From Pseudomonas sp. UBA6562 (GTDB lineage Bacteria > Pseudomonadota > Gammaproteobacteria > Pseudomonadales > Pseudomonadaceae): 64,000 nt of DNA. The position numbers and the translations under genes are program-made. Where the stretch lies: NCBI RefSeq assembly GCF_002434265.1, contig NZ_DJJS01000007.1:748775-812774 (forward strand), given 5' to 3'. Within the stretch, counting starts at the first letter, position 1; the number at the start of each line of letters is the position of its first letter. Below are positions 43,306 to 50,725 of the stretch, one piece after another. Below the pieces are notes generated by a model. The model made no database searches, had not been told where the DNA came from, and was given only the letters and a program-made list of their open reading frames with translations.

Positions 43306-43980
43306 TCAGTACGCGCTGGCGTTGTCGACTTTGAAGTTGTACAGCTCACGGGCCGAGCCGTAGCGTTTGAAATCGGCGGCCCGGTGCGTCAGCCCCGCCT
43401 GGTCGAGCAAGGCTTGCAGCTCTTCCAGATGTTCGGCGCGCATGGCCTTTTCGACGCAGTCCGAACCCAGCGACTGCACCGAACCCTTGACGTAGATGCG
43501 CACCTCGTACAGGGAATCGCCCAAGGCATCGCCGGCATCGCCGCACACCACCAAACGCCCGGCCTGGCCCATGAAGCAGCTCATGTGGCCGATGCTGCCG
43601 CCGACCACGATGTCCACGCCTTTCATGGAAATGCCGCAACGCGCCCCGGCGTCGCCTTCGATCACCAGCAGCCCGCCGTGGGCGGTGGCGCCGGCGGCCT
43701 GGGAGGCGCTGCCCTTGATGCGCACCGAGCCGGACATCATGTTCTCGGCCACGCCCACGCCGACGTTGCCGTGCACGGTGATGTCGGCCTGCTGGTTCAT
43801 GCCGGCGCAGTAGTAGCCGGCATGGCCGTCGATATCCACCGAGATCGCCTGGTCGATGCCCACGGCCAGGTTGTGCTTGCCGGCCGGGTGGCTGACGCGC
43901 CATTCGCGGTCTTGCACATCGCCGTGCAGGGCCTGGTTGAGGTCGCGCACCGAGGCGCTGGAAAGGTCGATCGTTTTCAT
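43306..43980 (-). CDS. mgsB: N-methylglutamate synthase subunit B (GlxC-like)
   Basis: 224 residues. The GXGXG-type right-handed beta-helix of the C-terminal domain of glutamate synthase is visible as repeated VxGxxGxxxG segments (ITVHGNVGVGVAENMMSGSV, VIEGDAGARCGISMKGVDIV). It is structural in GltB, where it holds the domains together. It is the middle subunit of the split NMG synthase, 28 bp from mgsA and 15 bp from mgsC. Confidence 0.88.
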   Translation of the reverse strand: MKTIDLSSASVRDLNQALHGDVQDREWRVSHPAGKHNLAVGIDQAISVDIDGHAGYYCAGMNQQADITVHGNVGVGVAENMMSGSVRIKGSASQAAGATAHGGLLVIEGDAGARCGISMKGVDIVVGGSIGHMSCFMGQAGRLVVCGDAGDALGDSLYEVRIYVKGSVQSLGSDCVEKAMRAEHLEELQALLDQAGLTHRAADFKRYGSARELYNFKVDNASAY

Positions 43981-44008
43981 GGCTGTCTCCAGTGGTTCGG
44001 GGGAAGGC

Positions 44009-44914
44009 TCAGGCGCTTTCGCGCTCCCAGACGTACAAGGTGGCCGGCGCCGGCTCCCAGACCTTGGCCTTGTCGATGCCCGGCAGGCTGGCCAGGGCCT
44101 GGTATTCCGAGGCCATGGCCACGTAGTCGTCGGTTTCGGCCAGCACCGCAGGCTTGCAGGCGATCGGGTCGCGGATCACGGCAAAACCGTTACGGGTGCC
44201 GATGGCGAAGGTGAAGAAACCGTCGAGGTCCTGCAGCGCGCCGTCCAGGGCCTGGGCCAGGGTGTCGCCCTGTTGCAGGCGCCAGGTCAGGTAGCCGGCC
44301 GCGACTTCGGTGTCGTTGTCGGTTTCGAAGCTGATGCCCTGGGCCTTGAGCACCTGGCGCAGACGGAAGTGGTTGGACAGCGAGCCGTTGTGCACCAGGC
44401 ACAGGTCGGCGCCGGTGGAGAACGGGTGGCTGCCTTCCATGGTCACGGCGCTTTCGGTGGCCATGCGGGTATGGCCGATGATGTGGCTGCCCTGCATGCC
44501 GGCCAGGCCGAAGCGGCTGGAAATCTCGGCCGGTAGGCCCATGCCCTTGAGGATCTCGATGCTCTGTCCGGCACTCATGATGCGCACTTCGTCGGCGAAC
44601 TCGGCCAGCGCCGCGCGCGCGGCCGCCTCGCTCGTCTGCACCTTGAGCACGGCGGCGCTGGCGTTCTGGAACCAGTCCAGCGAGCAGGCCAGGCGCGCTT
44701 CCAGCTGGCCCATCAGGGCCGCCCAGGGGTAGTCGGCGCGGGTGGCTTGCAGAGTCAGCTTGAGCCAGCCGTCGCCCACTTCATCGCCATAGATGGCGAA
44801 CCCTGCGCTGTCCGGGCCACGGTCGGTCATCGCTTGCAGCATGGGTTCGAACAGTTGGCCGAGCTGGGCTTCGAGCTCGGGTTTCTTCAAGTACAGACCT
44901 ACGATTCCGCACAT
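44009..44914 (-). CDS. mgsA: N-methylglutamate synthase subunit A (class II glutamine amidotransferase type)
   Basis: 301 residues. Start MCGIVGLYLKKPE puts the N-terminal nucleophile Cys2 in position. Further Ntn-hydrolase marks are GHTRMATES, HNGSLSNHF and the DNDTEVAA loop. In NMG synthase it should release methylamine from gamma-glutamylmethylamide and channel it to the FMN subunit. Upstream the frame stays open to 45274 but those codons are not part of the protein. A GC-rich palindromic repeat (44934-44959) precedes the gene. Confidence 0.88.
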   Translation of the reverse strand: MCGIVGLYLKKPELEAQLGQLFEPMLQAMTDRGPDSAGFAIYGDEVGDGWLKLTLQATRADYPWAALMGQLEARLACSLDWFQNASAAVLKVQTSEAAARAALAEFADEVRIMSAGQSIEILKGMGLPAEISSRFGLAGMQGSHIIGHTRMATESAVTMEGSHPFSTGADLCLVHNGSLSNHFRLRQVLKAQGISFETDNDTEVAAGYLTWRLQQGDTLAQALDGALQDLDGFFTFAIGTRNGFAVIRDPIACKPAVLAETDDYVAMASEYQALASLPGIDKAKVWEPAPATLYVWERESA

Positions 44915-44933
44915 AAAAGCCTCACTTCGTTGG

Positions 44934-44959
44934 GCAGCCGGCGGCAAGCGGCAGGCTGC
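44934..44959. repeat. Short palindromic repeat (GCAGCC-N14-GGCTGC)
   Basis: GCAGCC/GGCTGC arms with an internal GGCGGCAAGCGGCA. It is of the GCAAGC/GCTGC-rich kind scattered in Pseudomonas intergenic regions. It could form a hairpin in the gmaS-mgsA mRNA. Confidence 0.5.
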
Positions 44960-45005
44960 AAGTTGTCCGTGTCGAACGGGAAAGTTTTCGCGGGCGGCGT
45001 GCCGC

Positions 45006-46340
45006 TCAGAAGAATTCGGTGTAGCGCTGGATCTCCCAGTCCGAGACGTGGCGGCTGTATTCCACCCACTCCATCCGCTTGAGCTTGATGAATTCGTCAA
45101 CGATCTCGGCGCCCAGCACCTCGCGGAACAGCGGGTCGGCCTCGAGGGCGTCGGCGGCCTCCTTGAGCGACTGCGGCAAGGTGGCGATGCCACGCGCGGC
45201 GATGGCGTCCAGGCCGAGGCTGTAGAGGTTCTCGTTGCACATCGGCGCAGGTTCCAGCTGGCGGTCGATGCCATCCAGACCTGCGGCGATGATCGCGGCG
45301 GTGACCAGGTACGGGTTGCAGCCGGCGTCGGGCAGGCGAAATTCCAGGCGACCGTAGGGAATGCGCACCATCGCCGACCGGTTGTTGGCGCCCCAGGCGA
45401 CGAAGGCCGGCGCCCAGGTCGAACCTGACAACGAGCGGCCCACCACCAGGCGTTTGTAGGAGTTCACCGTGGGCGCGGCGAAGGCGCACAGCGCCGGGCC
45501 ATGGGCCATCAGGCCGGCGGCGAAATGGTAGGCGAGCCTGGACAGGCCCATGCCACTGCTGTCGCTGTCGTCCTGGAACAGGTTGGGGTTGCTGTCGCTG
45601 GCCAGCGACAGATGGAAATGCATGCCGTTGCCGGCGCGCTTGGGGTCGGGCTTGGGCATGAACGAGCAGATCATCCCCAAGTCGTTGGCAATTTCACCGG
45701 CGGCCATGCGGAAGAACGTGAAGCGGTCGGCCGATTCCAGGGCGTCGCTGAAGGTGTAGTTGATCTCGAACTGGCCGTTGGCGTCTTCGTGGTCGATCTG
45801 GTAGATGTCGAAGCCCACCGGTTGCAGGGCTTCGGTCAGGCGCTCGAGGAACAGCCGCGAGCGCGACAGGCCCTTGTAGTCGTAGCAGGGCTTGTCAAGG
45901 TTGTCGGAGGCGTCCACCAGTTGCAGCTTGCCCTGCTCGTCGCGGCGGAACAGGCTGAACTCCGGTTCCAGGCCGGTGTTGAGCGTCCAACCCTTGTCGG
46001 CCAGGCGCTGCACCTGCTGCTGCAACACGTAGCGCGGGTCGTACGGCCAGGGCTGGCCGTTGACGTGGCCCACGCACACAACACGGCCATAGCCCGGTTG
46101 CCAGGGCACTGGAGTCAACGTCGACAGATCTCCCCGAGCCATGAAATCGGGGCCATGCGGCTCCATGCCCATGCCACAGATGGCGAAGCCGGCGAAACCG
46201 GCGCCCTGCTCGGCGACCATCTTCAGGCCCGAGACCGGCACCGATTTGGTCTTCGCCGAGCCATGGATATCGACGAATTGCGCCAGCACGTACTTGATGC
46301 CGAACTGGTCGAGAATGCGCTGGGTGTCTGCTGGCAACAT
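45006..46340 (-). CDS. gmaS: Gamma-glutamylmethylamide synthetase (GlnA-like)
   Basis: 444 residues, the length of known GmaS proteins. Glutamine synthetase type: GLEPEFSLF, EDANGQFEINYTFSDALESA, NGMHFHLSLA and GRLEFRLPDAGCNPYL carry the metal and glutamate ligands. In this context it ligates methylamine to glutamate with ATP, forming gamma-glutamylmethylamide; sequence alone would allow other amine specificity. Start at 46340 (MLPADTQRILDQFGIKYVLA) is set by family N-termini. First gene of the minus-strand arm; upstream are two copies of the operator motif. Confidence 0.9.
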   Translation of the reverse strand: MLPADTQRILDQFGIKYVLAQFVDIHGSAKTKSVPVSGLKMVAEQGAGFAGFAICGMGMEPHGPDFMARGDLSTLTPVPWQPGYGRVVCVGHVNGQPWPYDPRYVLQQQVQRLADKGWTLNTGLEPEFSLFRRDEQGKLQLVDASDNLDKPCYDYKGLSRSRLFLERLTEALQPVGFDIYQIDHEDANGQFEINYTFSDALESADRFTFFRMAAGEIANDLGMICSFMPKPDPKRAGNGMHFHLSLASDSNPNLFQDDSDSSGMGLSRLAYHFAAGLMAHGPALCAFAAPTVNSYKRLVVGRSLSGSTWAPAFVAWGANNRSAMVRIPYGRLEFRLPDAGCNPYLVTAAIIAAGLDGIDRQLEPAPMCNENLYSLGLDAIAARGIATLPQSLKEAADALEADPLFREVLGAEIVDEFIKLKRMEWVEYSRHVSDWEIQRYTEFF

Positions 46341-46398
46341 GGGTTGATCACTCCTGGATGAGGGCACGGCGAGGTGGGCCAGTGGGTATTTCCAATCA

Positions 46399-46422
46399 GG
46401 AAACTTACTTTCACCACAGGAA
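46399..46422. promoter_or_regulatory. Operator motif copy 1 (gmaS/regulator gap)
   Basis: 24-bp site starting GGAAACTTACTTTCACC and ending AGGAA. Copy 2 lies 96 bp to the right. Also forms TTTCC-AATCA-GGAAA with the bases at 46389-46403. Probably bound by the XRE-cupin regulator encoded alongside. Confidence 0.55.
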
Positions 46423-46494
46423 TGCAACGGGCTTGCCAACTTTGCGGGTTGCGTTGCAAATCACAGGAAGCGCGCTTTTCCCTCTGTCTATATG

Positions 46495-46518
46495 GGAAAC
46501 TTCCTTTCACCGCAGGAA
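46495..46518. promoter_or_regulatory. Operator motif copy 2 (gmaS/regulator gap)
   Basis: 24-bp site GGAAACTTCCTTTCACC... ending AGGAA; 22 of 24 bases identical to copy 1, in direct orientation. Confidence 0.55.
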
Positions 46519-46599
46519 ACCCAGTACTTGGCCCAGAGCTTTTTGCTAATTCCTGGTGCGAAAATAATATTCTTGAACTGAAACCGTGCAGGAGCCTAC

Positions 46600-47193
46600 A
46601 TGTCCACCGAGATCGAACCCCGGCTGCGCCTCGAGCAGTTTCTCGGCTTGCAACTCAAGCGTGAGCGTCAGGCCCAGGCGCTGAAACTGGCCGACGTGGC
46701 ACGCATCGCCGGCATCAGCCAAGGCATGTTGAGCAAGATCGAAAACGCCCAGGTGTCGACCAGCCTGGATACCCTGAGCCGCCTGTGCGACGTGCTGGGG
46801 ATGCCGATGTCCAAGCTGTTCGCGCAATACGATCAGCCAGACGGCAACGCGCTGCTGGTCAAAGCGGGCGAAGGCATGGAGGTAGTGCGCCGCGGCACCG
46901 AGAAAGGCCATACCTACCAGTTGCTCAACCACACCCGCGGGCCGAAGAAGAGTTTCGAGGCGTACATGGTGAGCATGGACGATGCCAGCGAGGAGTTCCC
47001 AACCTTCTCCCACCCCGGTACCGAGCTACTTCACTTATTGGAAGGCGAGTTGGTATACCGGCACGGCAACCAGCTGTACCGGATGCAGGCCGGCGACAGC
47101 TTGAGCTTCGATGGCGAAACCCCCCACGGGCCAGAGGAGCTGGTGCGAGTGCCGATTCGGATGCTGTCCGTCATCAACTACGGTACCGAGTGA
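46600..47193 (+). CDS. XRE-type regulator with C-terminal cupin
   Basis: 197 residues. Helix-turn-helix at about 15-68 (RQAQALKLADVARIAGISQG, MLSKIENAQVSTSLDTLSRL) and a cupin domain at about 105-195 (FSHPGTELLHLLEGELVYRH, then GDSLSFDGETPHGPEELVRV). Such regulators usually sense a small amine, amino acid or related metabolite. It sits between the two arms of the NMG cluster, divergent from gmaS, and the four operator copies flank it. Ribosome site GCAGGAGCCTAC. Assigned as the pathway regulator by context, not proven. Confidence 0.88.
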   Translation: MSTEIEPRLRLEQFLGLQLKRERQAQALKLADVARIAGISQGMLSKIENAQVSTSLDTLSRLCDVLGMPMSKLFAQYDQPDGNALLVKAGEGMEVVRRGTEKGHTYQLLNHTRGPKKSFEAYMVSMDDASEEFPTFSHPGTELLHLLEGELVYRHGNQLYRMQAGDSLSFDGETPHGPEELVRVPIRMLSVINYGTE

Positions 47194-47245
47194 CGACGAT
47201 CCGCTGAACAGGGCAGTCGTCGCACCTCCCACCCACCTGTGACCT

Positions 47246-47269
47246 TTCCTCTCAAGATAATAAATTTCC
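47246..47269. promoter_or_regulatory. Operator motif copy 4 (purU promoter, inverted)
   Basis: On the minus strand GGAAATTTATTATC-N5-AGAGGAA. 17 of 24 bases match copy 1. Lies between the regulator gene and purU. Confidence 0.5.
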
Positions 47270-47316
47270 TACCAGATATAGACCTGGCGATCAACTTCGC
47301 CTATAAACCCGCAAAA

Positions 47317-47340
47317 GGAAATTTATATTCCTGCCAAGAA
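47317..47340. promoter_or_regulatory. Operator motif copy 3 (purU promoter)
   Basis: Plus strand GGAAATTTATATTC-N5-AAGAA. 16 of 24 bases match copy 1. It lies 67 bp before the purU start, suited to control the purU-folD-mgd operon. Confidence 0.5.
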
Positions 47341-47406
47341 TTATTTAGTACCACTCCCTTTCGCCCTTGTGCCCGACCTGCCCCACTTCATCACGAGGAT
47401 CCGAGC

Positions 47407-48273
47407 ATGCACCCCGCTCCCGACCACTTCATCCTGCGCGTCAGTTGCCCGGCGGTGTCCGGCATCGTCGCGGCAGTGACCACGTACCTCGCCGAGCAAG
47501 GTTGCTACATCAGCGAAATGGCGCAGTTCGACGACGAGGACAACGGCCGCTTCTTCATGCGTGCGGTGTTCCGCTACAACCTCGGCGTCACGGGCGATAC
47601 GGCGCAGCTGGAAGCCGGCTTCGGCGACGTGGCCGAGCGCTTCGACATGGACTGGAGCCTGCACAGCAGCGCGCGCCCGACCCGCGTGCTGCTGATGGTC
47701 AGCAAGTTCGACCATTGTCTGGCCGACCTGCTCTATCGCCACGCCAAGGGCGAGCTGGACATGCACATCACCGCTGTGGTTTCCAACCACCTCGATCTGC
47801 GCGCCATGGCCGAGCGCCAGGGCATCCGTTTCATCTACCTGCCGGTGAGCAAGGACACCAAGCAGGCGCAGGAAGCGGCGCTGATGCGCATTGTCGAGGA
47901 GACCGGCACCGAGCTGGTGGTGCTGGCGCGCTACATGCAGATCCTCTCCGACGACCTGTGCTGCCAATTGAGCGGCAAGGCGATCAACATCCACCACTCC
48001 TTCCTGCCCGGCTTCAAGGGTGCCAAGCCCTACCACCAGGCCTACCAGCGCGGGGTCAAGCTGATCGGCGCCACGGCCCACTACGTCACCAGCGACCTGG
48101 ACGAAGGCCCGATCATCGAGCAGGAGGTGCAACGCGTGGACCACGCTTACAACCCTGAAGACCTGGTCGCCATCGGCCGCGATACCGAAACCATCGCCCT
48201 CTCGCGCGCCGTGAAGTACCACCTCGAGCACCGGGTGTTCCTCAATCACGACCGCACGGTGATCTTCAAATGA
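47407..48273 (+). CDS. purU: Formyltetrahydrofolate deformylase
   Basis: 288 residues. An ACT-like N-terminal part (about 5-85) and a formyltransferase-fold domain (about 95-285), with the family residues NIHHSFLPGFKGAKPYHQA and TAHYVTSDLDEGPIIEQE visible. PurU hydrolyses 10-formyl-THF to formate and THF, disposing of one-carbon units. The start at 47407 follows GAGGATCCGAGC. It opens the plus-strand operon and overlaps folD by ATGA, which fits a role in draining the methyl carbon released by NMG dehydrogenase. Confidence 0.93.
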   Translation: MHPAPDHFILRVSCPAVSGIVAAVTTYLAEQGCYISEMAQFDDEDNGRFFMRAVFRYNLGVTGDTAQLEAGFGDVAERFDMDWSLHSSARPTRVLLMVSKFDHCLADLLYRHAKGELDMHITAVVSNHLDLRAMAERQGIRFIYLPVSKDTKQAQEAALMRIVEETGTELVVLARYMQILSDDLCCQLSGKAINIHHSFLPGFKGAKPYHQAYQRGVKLIGATAHYVTSDLDEGPIIEQEVQRVDHAYNPEDLVAIGRDTETIALSRAVKYHLEHRVFLNHDRTVIFK

Positions 48274-49181
48274 ACGCCCTTTCCAGCGTCAAGCTGATCG
48301 ACGGAAAGGCCTGTGCGGCGAGGGTGCTGGTCGAGGTGCGCGAGCAGGTGCATGCGCTGCGCGAGCACGGTACGCAACCGGGGCTGGCCGTAGTGCTGGT
48401 CGGCACGGACGCCGCCAGCCAGGTGTACGTGCGCAACAAGGTGCTGCGCGCCAATGAAGTGGGCATCCGCTCGCTGGAGCATCGCCTGCCCGCCGCCACC
48501 CGGCAGACCGAGCTACTGAGCCTGATCGCGCGGCTCAACGAAGACCCGCAGGTGCACGGCATCCTGGTGCAACTGCCATTGCCGGCGCACATCGACGAAC
48601 ACCGCGTGCTGCAAGCGGTGAGTCCGCTCAAGGACGTCGACGGCTTTCATAGCGAGAACGTCGGTGGCCTGGCCCAGGGCCGCGAAGTGCTGACGCCCTG
48701 CACCCCCAGCGGCTGCATGCGCCTGCTGCGCGAAGCCTGCGGCGAGCTGCGCGGCAAGCACGCCGTGGTGGTGGGCCGCTCCAACATCGTCGGCAAGCCC
48801 ATGGCCGCCCTGCTGTTGCAGGCCGACTGCACGGTGACCACGGTGCACTCGCGCAGCCGCGACCTGCCGGCGCTGTGCCGCCAGGCCGACATTCTCGTGG
48901 CGGCGGTGGGCAAGCCTCGCCTGATCGGTGCCGACTGGCTCAAGCCCGGCGCGGTGGTGATCGACGTCGGCATCAACCGCATCGACGAAGACGGCCGCAG
49001 CCGTCTGGTCGGCGACGTCGACTTCGCCGCCGCCCTGCCCCAGGTCGCAGGCATCACGCCGGTGCCCGGCGGCGTCGGCCCGATGACCATCGCCTACCTG
49101 ATGAAAAACACGCTGCTGGCCTTCGCGCTGCAGCAACAGGCCACTCGCCAGGAGCGCACCCCATGCCCTTCGCCCTGCTGA
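48270..49181 (+). CDS. folD: Methylenetetrahydrofolate dehydrogenase/cyclohydrolase
   Basis: 303 residues, FolD family. Active-site lysine/tyrosine are in SQVYVRNKVLRANEVGI, the VQLPLPAHID motif follows, PLKDVDGFH and the NADP site VVVGRSNIVGKPMAALLLQ are intact, and it closes with GITPVPGGVGPMTIAYLMKN. It turns methylene-THF to 10-formyl-THF. Overlaps purU by four bases and mgdA by 19. A second folD is presumably elsewhere; this one is operon-specific. Confidence 0.93.
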   Translation: MNALSSVKLIDGKACAARVLVEVREQVHALREHGTQPGLAVVLVGTDAASQVYVRNKVLRANEVGIRSLEHRLPAATRQTELLSLIARLNEDPQVHGILVQLPLPAHIDEHRVLQAVSPLKDVDGFHSENVGGLAQGREVLTPCTPSGCMRLLREACGELRGKHAVVVGRSNIVGKPMAALLLQADCTVTTVHSRSRDLPALCRQADILVAAVGKPRLIGADWLKPGAVVIDVGINRIDEDGRSRLVGDVDFAAALPQVAGITPVPGGVGPMTIAYLMKNTLLAFALQQQATRQERTPCPSPC

Positions 49182-50404
49182 AACACGGCTTGAGCGCCGA
49201 CTACCCGGTCGATGTCGACCTGCCGCCGCCGTGCGAACTCAAACCCCACTACGACGTGGTGATCATCGGCGGCGGCGGGCACGGCCTGGCCATCGCCTAT
49301 TACCTGGCCAAGTACCACGGCATCACCAACGTCGCGGTACTGGAAAAGGCCTACCTGGGCGGTGGCAATACGGCGCGCAACACGGCGGTGATCCGCTCCA
49401 ACTATCTGACCAGCGAGGGCGTGCGCTTCTATGCCGAATCGGTGCGGATGTTCCAGAACCTGTCCAACGAATTCGATTTCAACATCATGTATTCCGAGCG
49501 CGGCCAGCTCACCCTGGCGCACACCGACGCCACCGTGCGTGCCTTCCGCCAGCGCGCCGAGGTCAACAAGCACTTTGGCGGGCGCACGGAAATGATCGAC
49601 CGTCAGCAGATCCGCGAACTGGTGCCCAGCCTCAATCTCGACCCCGGCCACCTGCCGGTGCTGGCCGGGCTCTGGCACATCGACGGCGCCACCGCGCGGC
49701 ACGACGCCGTGGCCTGGGGCTATGCCAAGCAGGCGGCCAAGCGCGGCGTGGAGATCCATCAGCTCACCGAAGTGCAGGACCTGGTGATCCGCAACGGCCG
49801 CATCGAGGCGGTGAAGACCAACCGTGGCACCGTGCAGTGCGGCTGCGTGGTGCAGGCGGTGGCAGGCGCCAGTTCGCTGTTGATGAACAAGGCGGGCATT
49901 CGCGCGCCGATCCAGACCTACCCGCTGCAAGCCATGGTCACCCAACCGCTCAAGCCGTTCCTCGACCCGCTGGTGAGCTCCTCGGCCCTGCACTGTTACG
50001 TGCAGCAGACCAGCCGTGGCGAAATCGTCTTCGGCGGTGGCTCGGACCCTTACCCGCTGTACGGCAGCCGCTCGACCCTGGACCTCAAGGAAAGCCTGCT
50101 GGCCCATGCCATCGAGATGTTCCCGTTCATGGCCAACGCCAAGCTGATGCGCCAATGGGCCGGCAGCACCGACATGACCCCCGACTACAGCCCGATCATG
50201 GGCCTGTCGCCGGTCGACAACTATTACCTGGACGCCGGCTGGGGCACCTGGGGCTTCAAGGCCACGCCCATCTGCGGCAAGACCATGGCCGAACTGGTCG
50301 CCAGCGGCGGCAGGGTCCCCGAGCTGATCGCCCCCTTCGCCCTGGAGCGCTTCAGCCGCTTCCAGCAAGTCAACGAAATGGGCGCTACGGCCGCGAGCCA
50401 CTGA
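49163..50404 (+). CDS. mgdA: N-methylglutamate dehydrogenase subunit A (SoxB-like beta subunit)
   Basis: 413 residues. FAD-dependent oxidoreductase of the sarcosine oxidase beta type: VVIIGGGGHGLAIAYYLAKY (about 32-51), the ARNTAVIRSNYLTSEG loop, H180 in ATARHDAVAWG (probably near the covalent flavin in SoxB) and C-terminal DAGWGTWGFKATP. It oxidises the N-methyl amine at the flavin. The assignment to NMG rather than sarcosine rests on the neighbouring gmaS-mgs genes. Confidence 0.88.
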   Translation: MPFALLKHGLSADYPVDVDLPPPCELKPHYDVVIIGGGGHGLAIAYYLAKYHGITNVAVLEKAYLGGGNTARNTAVIRSNYLTSEGVRFYAESVRMFQNLSNEFDFNIMYSERGQLTLAHTDATVRAFRQRAEVNKHFGGRTEMIDRQQIRELVPSLNLDPGHLPVLAGLWHIDGATARHDAVAWGYAKQAAKRGVEIHQLTEVQDLVIRNGRIEAVKTNRGTVQCGCVVQAVAGASSLLMNKAGIRAPIQTYPLQAMVTQPLKPFLDPLVSSSALHCYVQQTSRGEIVFGGGSDPYPLYGSRSTLDLKESLLAHAIEMFPFMANAKLMRQWAGSTDMTPDYSPIMGLSPVDNYYLDAGWGTWGFKATPICGKTMAELVASGGRVPELIAPFALERFSRFQQVNEMGATAASH

Positions 50405-50419
50405 CAGGAGCACCAGACG

Positions 50420-50725
50420 ATGAAGATTCTGACCTGCCCCTTGAACGGGCCACGCAACATCAGCGAGTTCTCCTACGGCGGCGAGCTCAAGCCGATGCCC
50501 GATCCGGCCACCTGCAGCGACGTCGAATGGGCCGACTACGTGTTCAACAGCGCCAACCAGGCCGGCGTGGTCACCGAATGGTGGCTGCACAACGCGTCGA
50601 GCTACTGGTTCCTGGCCGAGCGCCACACCGTCAGCGACCAAGTGCTGCGCACCTTCGACCCTAAAGACATGTTCGACCGCCGCGTCGACTTCGCCCCTGC
50701 CGCCACCCCGGAGATCGCCGGATGA
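50420..50725 (+). CDS. mgdB: N-methylglutamate dehydrogenase subunit B (SoxD-like delta subunit)
   Basis: 101 residues. SoxD-like, but the zinc-binding pattern of sarcosine oxidase delta (CPxCG near the start and a later H/C pair) is reduced to CPLNGPRNISEFSYGGEL; the later segment HNASSYWFLAERHTVSDQVL has no cysteine. So zinc may not be bound in this subunit. It is 15 bp after mgdA and overlaps mgdC by four bases. Confidence 0.85.
   Translation: MKILTCPLNGPRNISEFSYGGELKPMPDPATCSDVEWADYVFNSANQAGVVTEWWLHNASSYWFLAERHTVSDQVLRTFDPKDMFDRRVDFAPAATPEIAG

Noticed and set aside
46525..46548. A TTGGCCC...TTTTTGCT segment resembling a sigma54 promoter before the XRE-cupin gene
   Set aside because: The spacing between GG and GC is 13 instead of 10 bases.
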